Shown one piece after another: positions 8,594 through 15,746 of a stretch of 56,849 bases of DNA. Numbering within the stretch: the stretch's first letter is position 1; every line of letters starts with the position of its first letter. The notes under the pieces were generated by a model, which had not been told where the DNA came from, made no database searches, and was given only the letters and a program-made list of their open reading frames with translations. The DNA comes from a virus: positions 1 to 56,849 of the IMG/VR virus record IMGVR_UViG_3300032323_001633. One strand, written 5' to 3'. Both the position numbers and the translations under genes were made by a program.

Positions 8594-8601
8594 TATAAAT
8601 A
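8594..8601 (+). promoter_or_regulatory. Late promoter TATAAATA upstream of gp26
   Basis: A perfect match to the T4 late promoter consensus, followed by C as in many T4 examples. It lies 32 bp upstream of the gp26 ATG and would be used by RNA polymerase carrying the gp55 sigma factor encoded in this window. Confidence 0.85.
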
Positions 8602-8616
8602 CACTTGCGTATTATA

Positions 8617-8624
8617 TATTTACC
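8617..8624 (-). promoter_or_regulatory. Candidate late promoter GGTAAATA (divergent)
   Basis: On the minus strand this gives GGTAAATA, retaining the TAAATA core. It lies about 51 bp upstream of the tape-measure gene and would make the 68 bp gap a divergent late control region. The opposite strand also carries the gp26 ribosome-binding site (GGAG at 8624), which may explain part of the match. Confidence 0.35.
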
Positions 8625-8633
8625 GGAGATAAA

Positions 8634-9497
8634 ATGGACCAAATTCCTAATCAGAGCCAGCAAAAAAAGAACCCGCTGAGCAGCTTTTATAGACAGCCAA
8701 AGATCTATGTCAAACTACCAAGCAAAGGTGAGTTCTATCCACCTGGCAGTTTAGATGTTAGCGCCAACGGAGAATATCCTGTTTATGCAATGACTGCCAA
8801 AGATGAACTGCTGTTCAAGACTCCGGATGCACTGTTAAGCGGACAAAGCACTGTAGAACTGATTAAAAGCTGTATTCCAGCGATAACTAATCCTTGGGCA
8901 ATGCCAAACATAGATCTAGACTTTGCGCTAATATCCATACGTATTGCTACCTACGGTGACAAGATGGAAGTGGGTTGTAACTGTCCTCACTGTGAAGCTG
9001 AAAACAATTACGACATCGATCTCACTGCTTGGTTTAGTGTGTTTAACAATTTCCATTATGAAAAAGATATCCCAATAGATCAACTAACGGTACATGTGCG
9101 CCCGTATACCTACAAAGAAGTTACAAAAACTGCAATCCAGACCATGGAGCAGCAGAGAATATTCCAGATCATCAATGACGATACTTTATCAGACGAAGTC
9201 AAACTGGAAAGATTTGGTACAAGTTTTATCAAACTCACAGAACTCACAGTGGATATTATCGCAGACTGTATCACTGCCATAGATGCACCAGAAGGCACCG
9301 TTACTGATCAAGCCATGATCAAAGATTTTATTGCGAACTGTGCCAAAGATGTATTTGAAAAAATACAGAAACATGTGGTACAGATGAAAGACAATATTCA
9401 GTTTGAAGCACAAAACGTTACCTGTGGAGAATGTAATAAGTCATTTAGCTTGCCTATTACAATGGATCAGGCAAATTTTTTCGCCGTAAAATCTTAA
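8634..9497 (+). CDS. 26: Baseplate hub assembly protein gp26 (T4_baseplate family)
   Basis: The 287-residue protein has the hallmark opening YVKLPSKGEFYPPG, then MTAKDELLFKTPDALLSG, and two pairs of metal-binding cysteines: CNCPHC near residue 119 and CGEC near residue 268. Together these resemble a zinc ribbon split by a helical domain. These features match the T4 baseplate gp26 family as found in marine phages. In T4, gp26 is needed for assembly of the central baseplate hub. It has its own perfect late promoter and a GGAG motif six bases before the ATG. The gp51-like gene follows immediately, as expected for two hub assembly factors. Confidence 0.88.
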   Translation: MDQIPNQSQQKKNPLSSFYRQPKIYVKLPSKGEFYPPGSLDVSANGEYPVYAMTAKDELLFKTPDALLSGQSTVELIKSCIPAITNPWAMPNIDLDFALISIRIATYGDKMEVGCNCPHCEAENNYDIDLTAWFSVFNNFHYEKDIPIDQLTVHVRPYTYKEVTKTAIQTMEQQRIFQIINDDTLSDEVKLERFGTSFIKLTELTVDIIADCITAIDAPEGTVTDQAMIKDFIANCAKDVFEKIQKHVVQMKDNIQFEAQNVTCGECNKSFSLPITMDQANFFAVKS

Positions 9498-9505
9498 CGT
9501 TATCC

Positions 9506-9709
9506 TTGCCGGAGATTTTACGAGAATCTGATCGCTTAGATAAAGAAGGCAAGGATCTCAAAAAAGAATGCATGAAATTGTGTTGGTACATGCGTGGACT
9601 CAGTTTTGCTGAAGTTATGCACATGAGCTGGGACGAGCGAGAAATAATTGCAGAGATTGTTAAAGAAAATCTCGAAACTACAAGAAAAACAGGATTGCCT
9701 TTCTTTTAA
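9506..9709 (+). CDS. 51: Baseplate hub assembly factor, gp51-like
   Basis: This short protein (67 residues from a TTG at 9506) contains CMKLCWYMRGLSFAEVM, WDEREIIAEIVKENLE and TTRKTGLPFF. A small helical protein ending in KxTGLP(F/L) directly behind gp26 is the usual form of gp51 in marine T4-like phages. In T4, gp51 acts catalytically in hub assembly and is absent from the virion. No ATG is available in frame after the gp26 stop, so TTG or another non-ATG start nearby must be used; the exact N-terminus is uncertain. The last four bases overlap the convergent gene at 9706. Confidence 0.75.
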   Translation: MPEILRESDRLDKEGKDLKKECMKLCWYMRGLSFAEVMHMSWDEREIIAEIVKENLETTRKTGLPFF

Positions 9710-10131
9710 AGTGTATTTCTATAAGACTTTAGAGCAAATAAGTCTTGACTGTCAAGAGGTCTACCTTGCAGAACTTTGTCAACGGTAGAACCTAATTCTT
9801 TATCGCTGATATCCCCACGATAAGTTCTTAATTTTTGTAGACTTGCGGTGTCTAAAGACTTGCCGGACATGGCTTGATCGATCAACGTCTTAAGTTCGTT
9901 ATTGTCAGTGGGTGCTGAATCAGATTTAGTTTTAGATGATTTTGTTCCAGAGGGCTCAAACCATCTCGATGGAGTTAATAGTTTATCCATCTTATCTTTG
10001 CCAGTGTCATATTGTTGCTTGACGTTGGTACCATCCAACCATTGTGATGGGTCTAATAGTTTTCCCATCTTAGACTTGCCTTTCTCGTAGGTCGCTGGTC
10101 CAACTTCTACTACAATATCACGTATTTTCAT
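9706..10131 (-). CDS. Internally duplicated small protein, candidate packaged protein
   Basis: The 141-residue protein is unrecognised. It contains two internal duplications. Residues 15-31 (YEKGKSKMGKLLDPSQW) and 41-57 (YDTGKDKMDKLLTPSRW) align without gaps, and residues 83-105 and 116-138 also align without gaps, sharing the frame G-(KR)-x-L-D-(ST)...L...L-(RK)-(ST)-YR. The N-terminus MKIRDIVVEVGP resembles those of the two genes upstream on the same strand. The start overlaps the previous stop as ATGA, so translation is coupled. The gene converges on the gp51-like gene with a four-base overlap. A structural or internal virion protein is inferred from context only. Confidence 0.75.
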   Translation of the reverse strand: MKIRDIVVEVGPATYEKGKSKMGKLLDPSQWLDGTNVKQQYDTGKDKMDKLLTPSRWFEPSGTKSSKTKSDSAPTDNNELKTLIDQAMSGKSLDTASLQKLRTYRGDISDKELGSTVDKVLQGRPLDSQDLFALKSYRNTL

Positions 10132-11300
10132 TTTCTAAATACGCTGATTGTGCCTTGTGATAATCCAGTTTCAAACATTTTTTGCTTGTGCATTTCCACA
10201 CGTTGAGCTAAGGCTTCCGACAATGCATTTCCGTAATTATTTTTACTGGCATTCTGTTGTTGCAGTGTATTAGCCATCTGTCCAAAAACTTTATTGCCTG
10301 TGGATTTTGCTGCGGCTGCTGCTTGACGCTTTTCACGTTTAGCAATCGCGCCAGGTGTTTGACTAACTTGACCTGCTACCTTGCCACCTGTTTTCTTAGG
10401 TGGAGGTTGGTTAGGATTATCTGCGGCTGCTGTGTTTGTTGCACTAACTGGTGCATTAGCCATTGTGTTAGCTGGAGCTGGTGCTGCTCCTGCTGCTGGT
10501 GCTGCTCCTGCTGCTTTATCAGCAGCATCAGATGCGTCCCTGTCAGCCTGAGATTGAAATGGTTGTCCTGTATTACCATCAAATCCAAAACCAGTACCGC
10601 CGGCTGCTGGGCTGGCACCTGGTTTAGCTGCAGGTGCCGCTGGTGCTGCTCCTGCTGCTGGTGCTGCTCCTGCAGCTGGTGCTGCTCCGCCTGCTGCTGG
10701 TTTAGGATCAGGAGTTGCCATTGATTTTTGTAGCAACTGTAAAATTCTCTGCTTGCCTTTCTTATCTAACTTATCTACGTTAGCTTTTACTTGTGCATAT
10801 ACCGTTTGACCTGCTTTAGCAGTAGACTGTTGATCTACTGCTGCGGTTGTTTTAGCCAAAGCAGCACCTGCTGCGCCTGTCTGTGCTGTTGCTGGTGCGG
10901 TTCCTTTAGGACCTTGTGCATTAATATCTTGTGCTGAGGGTGGTGCGCTGCCCGCTGTTGGTGCTCCGCCTGCTGCTGGTGCTCCACCTGGTGCTGCTCC
11001 CGCTGCTGGTGCTGCTGCTCCGCCTGCTGCTGGTGCTGCTCCTGCTGCTGGTGCTTCACCGCCGGCATCGTATCCAGGCTGTCCTTTATTAGGATCCGGA
11101 TCGTCGCCTACAAATGCTTTGCCAGCTTGATAACCTTTCTTCATAGCACGACCTGCACCTACCACTCCGCCTGCCACTGCTCCAACACCTTTGGCAAGTC
11201 CGCGAGCGGCGCCGCCTACAACAGATCCAATTTTATTTAAGATTGGACCTTCTTCTATTTGCTGAAGTTGTGATTCAGTTAAAATTTCGTTAATTCTCAT
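10128..11300 (-). CDS. Ala/Pro/Gly-rich protein, candidate internal virion protein
   Basis: The 390-residue protein opens MRINEILTESQLQQIEEGP, then a glycine-zipper-like stretch (about residues 25-60: VVGGAARGLAKGVGAVAGG). Long Ala-Pro-Gly tracts built on the unit AAGAAP follow (about residues 80-120, 200-230 and 262-276), with a short ordered segment between them (QVKANVDKLDKKGKQRIL, about residues 170-187). The C-terminus is helical. That ordered segment resembles the C-terminus of the neighbouring 504-residue protein. LTE at residues 7-9 and IEE at 15-17 fit the gp21 protease rule. The function is unknown. Start and upstream stop are separated by a single base. Confidence 0.72.
   Translation of the reverse strand: MRINEILTESQLQQIEEGPILNKIGSVVGGAARGLAKGVGAVAGGVVGAGRAMKKGYQAGKAFVGDDPDPNKGQPGYDAGGEAPAAGAAPAAGGAAAPAAGAAPGGAPAAGGAPTAGSAPPSAQDINAQGPKGTAPATAQTGAAGAALAKTTAAVDQQSTAKAGQTVYAQVKANVDKLDKKGKQRILQLLQKSMATPDPKPAAGGAAPAAGAAPAAGAAPAAPAAKPGASPAAGGTGFGFDGNTGQPFQSQADRDASDAADKAAGAAPAAGAAPAPANTMANAPVSATNTAAADNPNQPPPKKTGGKVAGQVSQTPGAIAKREKRQAAAAAKSTGNKVFGQMANTLQQQNASKNNYGNALSEALAQRVEMHKQKMFETGLSQGTISVFRK
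10632..10700. repeat. GCT/CCT/GGT codon repeat tract
   Basis: Short, nearly exact repeats of the minus-strand codons for Ala-Ala-Gly-Ala-Ala-Pro lie inside the 390-residue gene. A smaller tract of the same kind is at 10471-10515. Such tracts can expand or shrink by slippage or recombination. Confidence 0.75.
10951..11058. repeat. GCT/CCT/GGT codon repeat tract (longest)
   Basis: About 108 bp of repeated GCTGCTGGT and GCTCC units encode an Ala/Pro/Gly-rich tract near the N-terminal third of the 390-residue protein. The unit is the same as in the two tracts further left. Confidence 0.78.
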
Positions 11301-11301
11301 A

Positions 11302-12816
11302 TCAAGCGGTTCCTAGTTGTTTGGTAAGGTAAGCAATCATGCGTTTTCTATCTTTAGTATTTAACTGCGCAATTGCCTTTTTAACTTCTGCATATCCGCC
11401 AGTTGCTGCTTGAGCTTCTGGTGCAGCAGAAATTTTTAAATCTGTATAGACTTTTTTCACTACATCATCGCCAACTCCAGCAGCAGTTAACACTTTAGCT
11501 ACTTCTTCGCTGTCTGTGGGAGATCCAGCTTTTTGCCAAGCTGAATTTAATTTATCAGCAGTGAATTTAGTTGTTAAATTCTTGCCAACAGTTTTTAATT
11601 TATCCATGCCTTTAGCAGCAGCACCTTTGATAAAGTCCATCGGACCTTCGTCTAGTTGTTGATGTGTGCAGACTCTATTGAAGATCATATAAATTTGACC
11701 TTCACTTAATTTTTTACCTGTGGCAGCAAATCCTTCTTTTGGTGCTGGAGTTGCTGCTTTTTCTCCGGCGGCACCTGCTGCTTGTCCTGCTGCTGCTCCA
11801 CCAACAGCTGTCGCTGCCTGTGTTAGGCCTTTGATCCACTGCAACAGACTGTCGTTGTTAAATGCCATTTCTTTGGCAAATCCTGCAACATCCTTCATTC
11901 GTGCTTTGTAATCTGCAGAATGAACCAATCTTCCAAGATCTTGAAGTTGACCAAATGCTGAAGTATCGCCATTTTGTATACCATTTACAGCTGCTCTGAT
12001 CGCAGATGCAGCATCTGCATCAACAACAACATCAAACCCTTGAGTCATTTCTTTCATTTCCATGCCGCCCAAGCGCAATTCTCTTGTTGCCTTGAAACTT
12101 ATTTTTTCAAGCCCGTCGGCGATTTCTATTGATTTTTCACGCAGGCCAGCGGCCCACTTACCAATACCAGCCATTGCGGCTGCTGAGATGCCCGCAACAA
12201 TACCTGCTGTTGCTCCACGTCCGATCGCAGTTGAAGCTTTTTGACCTTGCAGCAAACGGTCAGCAATGTTAACAATACCTACAGCAATCGCAGTTCCTGT
12301 GCCAATGGCCAACACGCTTGCACCTATGCCGCCTGCGACTGCAACACCTAATGCTGCGGCAACAGATCCTGCAATGCCCAGTAAGAATTTGTGTAGTTTA
12401 GGATTATTCTTGGCATACTCACCGTACTTGGCCAAACTGGCTGCTAATTTTGGATTCTTTGCTGCAATCGATGATTTGATCTCTTCAAATTTTTGATCAA
12501 AGGCTTTTACAGGTGTGCTGCTCTGTAACATGCCCCCAAACTTATTAAACCAAGCATCGCTGATTTTGCCAGGAGCATCTTTAACTTTGCCAAGCAGTGT
12601 ACGATCAGAGCCTTTTTCAATAGTCGTGAATAGCTGTTGTATTTGATCAGGTGTTAGTGCAACTTCACAAAGGATAGGATGTATTTCTTTTTCCCATTGA
12701 GTGAAGTAGGTATCACCTTGACCAATGCTTTCAAATATACTTCTACGAGAAGTATTTTCAATAACATCAAAGTTTGATGATAGATTATTGTTTTCTATTA
12801 GATTTTCAATGCGCAT
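11302..12816 (-). CDS. Large protein with membrane-active-looking glycine zipper, candidate internal virion protein
   Basis: The 504-residue protein starts MRIENLIENNN, with an ordered helical domain (about residues 40-150) and a strongly hydrophobic Gly/Ala region (about residues 148-220, containing AALGVAVAGGIGASVLAIG and TAGIVAGISAAAMAGIG). A soluble domain, an Ala-rich linker (about 340-370), LSEGQIYMIFNRVC, and then QQLDEGPMDFIKGAAAKG near residue 388 follow. The C-terminal helix VKKAIAQLNTKDRKRMIAYL resembles a segment in the 390-residue neighbour. The gene has its own late promoter at 12840, so it is a late protein. I do not recognise a family. A packaged or injected, membrane-active protein is a hypothesis based on the glycine zipper and the possible gp21 sites (LIE 6-8, LDE about 388-390). 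Confidence 0.72.
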   Translation of the reverse strand: MRIENLIENNNLSSNFDVIENTSRRSIFESIGQGDTYFTQWEKEIHPILCEVALTPDQIQQLFTTIEKGSDRTLLGKVKDAPGKISDAWFNKFGGMLQSSTPVKAFDQKFEEIKSSIAAKNPKLAASLAKYGEYAKNNPKLHKFLLGIAGSVAAALGVAVAGGIGASVLAIGTGTAIAVGIVNIADRLLQGQKASTAIGRGATAGIVAGISAAAMAGIGKWAAGLREKSIEIADGLEKISFKATRELRLGGMEMKEMTQGFDVVVDADAASAIRAAVNGIQNGDTSAFGQLQDLGRLVHSADYKARMKDVAGFAKEMAFNNDSLLQWIKGLTQAATAVGGAAAGQAAGAAGEKAATPAPKEGFAATGKKLSEGQIYMIFNRVCTHQQLDEGPMDFIKGAAAKGMDKLKTVGKNLTTKFTADKLNSAWQKAGSPTDSEEVAKVLTAAGVGDDVVKKVYTDLKISAAPEAQAATGGYAEVKKAIAQLNTKDRKRMIAYLTKQLGTA

Positions 12817-12839
12817 GAATGATCCACTGTATGATTGTT

Positions 12840-12847
12840 TATTTATT
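12840..12847 (-). promoter_or_regulatory. Late promoter AATAAATA upstream of the 504-aa gene
   Basis: The minus strand reads AATAAATAAAC, seven of eight to TATAAATA. It lies 23 bp upstream of the ATG at 12816 and directly after a terminator hairpin. This is the arrangement expected where a late unit begins behind the end of an earlier one. Confidence 0.75.
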
Positions 12848-12849
12848 GT

Positions 12850-12871
12850 AAAAACGAGCTTACGCTCGTTT
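12850..12871 (-). terminator. Rho-independent terminator ending the gp55-gp46 unit
   Basis: The minus strand forms an eight-base-pair stem (AAACGAGC with GCTCGTTT, loop GTAA), whose 3' arm runs into a five-U tract. It would stop transcripts coming from the gp55/gp47/gp46 genes before the late 504-residue gene. The next bases are the late promoter. Confidence 0.75.
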
Positions 12872-12969
12872 GCGTTTTCGCTTGTCGCTCAACGCGATTG
12901 TCTTCTTCTTAATTGATTTACATTGTAATTGCGAAGCAATTCAAGTATTATGCAGATTGTTCAGTCACA

Positions 12970-12990
12970 CTTTGCCCAGGCCGGGCAAAG
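12970..12990. repeat. Perfect 8-bp inverted repeat
   Basis: CTTTGCCC and GGGCAAAG are separated by AGGCC. No T-run follows on either strand, so it is not a standard terminator. It is flanked by the imperfect ATTATGC repeats. Confidence 0.7.
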
Positions 12991-13024
12991 ATAAGAGCAT
13001 TATGCGAGTTGCACAGTACACTCT

Positions 13025-13040
13025 AGCGTTACAGCGTTAC
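13025..13040. repeat. Tandem 8-bp repeat AGCGTTAC
   Basis: Two exact adjacent copies of AGCGTTAC lie inside the non-coding gap, close to the inverted repeat. Confidence 0.7.
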
Positions 13041-13306
13041 AGAGGCGGTCATCCGGTACCTCGAGCTGCGTCTTTATACGACGGCGGTGTATACATTTAC
13101 GCTAACAAATGCACACACGTAGGGTATTTCTCCCTTCTTTTTGCCTTGTTTTTCTTTTCAAATAACCAAATCGCAGGTCTTAGTAGCGATCGTCATCCTT
13201 TCGGGTAGTGGTTAAGCACCTTTGCGGCAAGGTTTTCCATCCCTGTGTACACGTAGACCAGGTTTAGAGCGCACGAAATTAAGCCTGCGCCAGCCAAAAA
13301 ACCGCT

Positions 13307-13741
13307 TTATTTTGCCTGAGATTGTTCTAATAGACGCTGTCTGAGTATATTTGAACCGCCTACTCTGACGTTTATAATGCCATTATAGTAGTCGTCGGAT
13401 TCTAAAACCCTGCGTTCAAATTGCTCTCGTGCTTCTAAATATGATAGTTCTGCCTTGGATTTGCAAAGGTAAAGTATTTCTCTTGTGAAGTTTTCCGGAC
13501 CTAATGATTGGACGTCTGCGTTTAACCTGTCAGATGAACCATAGTATTCGCGCCAATCGCTTTCTACTACACTTCTTCTTTTAAGTTTTTTGCCTTTGAG
13601 TGGGGGTTTAGTACGTTTAAATTGTGCTAATTTCTTGCCTATGTACTTCTGTCCGGTGATTTTATTCGTGATTATATAAACAAAGCCAATATAGCCTTCT
13701 GGGATTTCGTCTACTGGTTGATTTTGAAACGTCCATTGCAC
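13307..13741 (-). CDS. GIY-YIG endonuclease, SegE-like
   Basis: The 144-residue protein has the GIY-YIG nuclease core: GFVYIITNKITGQKYIGKK (about residues 19-37; the GIY part appears as FVY and the YIG part as YIGKK), an Arg-rich stretch, WREYYGSS, then LSYLEAREQFERRVL carrying the expected catalytic Glu. The layout matches the SegE-type free-standing nucleases of T4-like phages, which cut DNA and can act as homing endonucleases. It lies at the end of the gp46 operon, 11 bp after a small gene and next to the non-coding gap. The start has an AAAGAG motif. Whether it still homes is unknown. Confidence 0.88.
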   Translation of the reverse strand: MQWTFQNQPVDEIPEGYIGFVYIITNKITGQKYIGKKLAQFKRTKPPLKGKKLKRRSVVESDWREYYGSSDRLNADVQSLGPENFTREILYLCKSKAELSYLEAREQFERRVLESDDYYNGIINVRVGGSNILRQRLLEQSQAK

Positions 13742-13752
13742 TCTTTAATTAG

Positions 13753-13971
13753 TTAAAGCTTCTTGCCTCTCATGCCTTTTCTGGATTCTTGCTGTGCCTT
13801 TCGTTTGGCCTGTATTTCTACTCTTATGATTGATGCCTCTGTGCGTATTTCTGATAGCCAGTGTCGTGCCTTGATGCCTGCTTCGTTGGATTTTTTGTGG
13901 TGAAAACGATCCTGCCATTTAAAGTATTCTTGAAAGGCATGGATCATGCGATCGTGTGCGTCTGAACTCAT
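13753..13971 (-). CDS. Small conserved basic protein downstream of gp46
   Basis: The 72-residue protein is helical and basic at its C-terminus (AKRKAQQESRKGMRGKKL). It has an aromatic N-terminal part (FQEYFKWQDRF) and a centre reading KARHWLSEIRTEASIIRVEI. I associate small proteins of this kind with the gp46/47 region of marine T4-like phages, but no function is known to me. The ATG overlaps the gp46 stop as ATGA, so it is translationally coupled to gp46 and may act with the nuclease complex. Confidence 0.78.
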   Translation of the reverse strand: MSSDAHDRMIHAFQEYFKWQDRFHHKKSNEAGIKARHWLSEIRTEASIIRVEIQAKRKAQQESRKGMRGKKL

Positions 13972-15746
13972 GCTACAATTTCTATATCATTGGAATAGCT
14001 GGTGAATCCGTTTTCTTTGATCACTTTGAGTACGTGATTAACACGGCTGGTCAAGTCATCTCTATGCGAAATTAAAAACACGTTCTTGTCACGCTCACGA
14101 GTCATGCGTTTCAGCACAGCAATGCTAGATTCAACACCACTGGCATCCATGCCTGAATCCACAAGTTCGTCAATGAACAACAAGTTAATACTGGTGTATA
14201 GGTTTTCCCATACATCACGGAACGCCCATGACAACGATAGAATCAATCTGTTACGTTCACCGCGGCTTAGATTATCAAAATCTAGATCCTGTCCTAGTTG
14301 TGTGATAATCACAGTTAGGTCATTTTGGAATTCCACTGTGTGCGGCAGACCAATCTTGTCCAAATAGTAAGTCAATCGTTGATTCAAGAATGCAAGATTC
14401 TGATCAATTATTCGTTTGCGAACAAAACTATCTTTGTTAGTCAACAGTTTATGCAAAAACTCTTGATGATCCTTAACACGCACCAACTCGTTGAGACCGT
14501 TCCAATCTATTTCCTGTACCGCTGTTTCTTTGAGTTCAACAATCTGATCATCGTACGGATTTTCTTCCGCAGTCTTGATAGTGATATCACGTTCTAGACT
14601 GCCCAGAGTGTTTTTATGATTTAATGCTTGTTCTAAACTGTCATAGGTCACTGCAGGACATGCACCTAGTTCTCCTAGCAGAGATATAGCTTCAGTGATC
14701 ACACTGAGCTCTTCAAGATGTTCGTTGATAGCACCGCGGCTTTCTTCAATTTGTGTAGACTTAGCAGACATGATTTCTGTGTGCTTGGAATCGTGAAGCT
14801 CTTGACCGCAGGTGTGACACTTGTGTTCTGTTAGACTAACTAATTCTCGTTCCAGCTTTTCTAAAATACGCTGTTCTTTTTCCAAAGCCGACGTCTGTTT
14901 AGCACTCAGCGATGCTAGACTCTCGTGTTCTTTTTTGTTTGCATTCCAATCTGCTAAAGCTCGCTGATTGAGAATTTCTTGATCGATGTCTATGTCGCTG
15001 AGTCTATCTATGCTCTTAAGCAAATTAGTCAGTGAAGTTTCTTTTTGTTCTTCCCACATACGCTGTTTGCGTATCAACGATTCTATGCTCTGTTGTATTC
15101 TTTCGTTACTGGCTTTGACGGTTTCAATTCTTGTGTTTTCTGTCGCAATGCTGTCTTTGCTGATCTTAATTGCATCTTTGAGAGCTTCTGCTTTTTCTGA
15201 CAGTATGGTAATGCCCAACAACTGTTCAATAATAGCACGTTGGTCTGCAGCCTTCATGCTTAAGAACGGTTCTGTGTAGGTGTTTAAAGCAATAAGATGC
15301 TTGAACATTTCGTGTTTCATGCCAAACACTTCTTCAATGGCCTTTTGTGTTTCTCTGCTGTCACCTTGACTTTCGTCAAGATCGTTGAGCTCCTGTTCCT
15401 GATCGTTGATGCTGAATCTCAACAGATTAGGTTTACGGCCTCGTTCAATATGATACTTGACACCATCTTTTTCAAACGTAACAGTACACAGCATGCCTTT
15501 GCTGTTGATTTTATTGATAAGATTGTCACGCTTGATGTTAGTCAGTGCCTGCCCGTAGATAGCATAGCTGAGACCGTTGATGATAGTGGTCTTACCTGTG
15601 CCATTGCGAGCTCCGCTATCATCACCTCCTAGGTCTAAGTTCTCGCCTAGTACCAAAGTAAGTTGTCCGCGATCGAAATCTATGGCCTGGGTTTGATTGC
15701 CCACGCTCATAAAGTTGCGTACTGTGAGATTATTGATTTTAATCAT
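13968..15746 (-). CDS. 46: Recombination endonuclease subunit gp46 (SbcC/Rad50-like ATPase)
   Basis: The 592-residue SMC-like ATPase pairs with gp47 (Mre11-like) to process DNA ends for recombination-dependent replication and host DNA breakdown. Visible features are an extended Walker A loop (ending ARNGTGKTT, near residue 48), two coiled-coil arms, the zinc hook CHTCGQE near residue 310, the ABC signature LSRGERNRLILSLSWAF near residue 492, and Walker B LLFIDELVDSGMD near residue 520. Length fits T4 gp46 (560). The ATG overlaps the gp47 stop as ATGA. Confidence 0.97.
   Translation of the reverse strand: MIKINNLTVRNFMSVGNQTQAIDFDRGQLTLVLGENLDLGGDDSGARNGTGKTTIINGLSYAIYGQALTNIKRDNLINKINSKGMLCTVTFEKDGVKYHIERGRKPNLLRFSINDQEQELNDLDESQGDSRETQKAIEEVFGMKHEMFKHLIALNTYTEPFLSMKAADQRAIIEQLLGITILSEKAEALKDAIKISKDSIATENTRIETVKASNERIQQSIESLIRKQRMWEEQKETSLTNLLKSIDRLSDIDIDQEILNQRALADWNANKKEHESLASLSAKQTSALEKEQRILEKLERELVSLTEHKCHTCGQELHDSKHTEIMSAKSTQIEESRGAINEHLEELSVITEAISLLGELGACPAVTYDSLEQALNHKNTLGSLERDITIKTAEENPYDDQIVELKETAVQEIDWNGLNELVRVKDHQEFLHKLLTNKDSFVRKRIIDQNLAFLNQRLTYYLDKIGLPHTVEFQNDLTVIITQLGQDLDFDNLSRGERNRLILSLSWAFRDVWENLYTSINLLFIDELVDSGMDASGVESSIAVLKRMTRERDKNVFLISHRDDLTSRVNHVLKVIKENGFTSYSNDIEIVA

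Larger units (their letters stand above)
12872..13306. other. Structured non-coding gap
   Basis: No convincing gene is seen in this stretch. It holds a six-bp palindrome at 12927-12941 (AATTGC-GAA-GCAATT), an eight-bp perfect hairpin at 12970-12990 (CTTTGCCC, loop AGGCC, GGGCAAAG) and an imperfect direct repeat around that hairpin (12947-12970 and 12999-13021, both starting ATTATGC). It also has a tandem eight-base repeat AGCGTTAC at 13025-13040 and a weak hairpin at 13218-13233 followed by three Ts. Local composition is more GC-rich than the surrounding genes. It could be an untranslated RNA, a replication start region or a remnant. No tRNA T-arm motif was found on either strand. Confidence 0.55.

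Noticed and set aside
10135-10142. CTAAATAC late-promoter-like box on the plus strand
   Set aside because: No plus-strand gene follows; the local genes are all on the minus strand.
10257-10724. Cysteine-rich plus-strand frame opposite the Ala/Pro/Gly-rich gene
   Set aside because: The Cys/Trp pattern arises from reading GCT/GGT repeats on the other strand in another frame; no other support.
13050-13075. Adjacent GGTACC and CTCGAG sites that look like a cloning linker
   Set aside because: The flanking sequence is not vector-like; two overlapping palindromic hexamers can occur by chance.
12870-13208. Open frame of 112 codons on the plus strand in the non-coding gap
   Set aside because: It has no ribosome-binding site, runs through several palindromes and repeats, and its translation has no protein-like pattern.
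13199-13240. tRNA-like stretch (GTAGTGGTTAAGCAC resembling a D-arm, then a hairpin)
   Set aside because: The hairpin loop has six bases instead of seven, and no T-arm consensus or acceptor stem can be formed around it.
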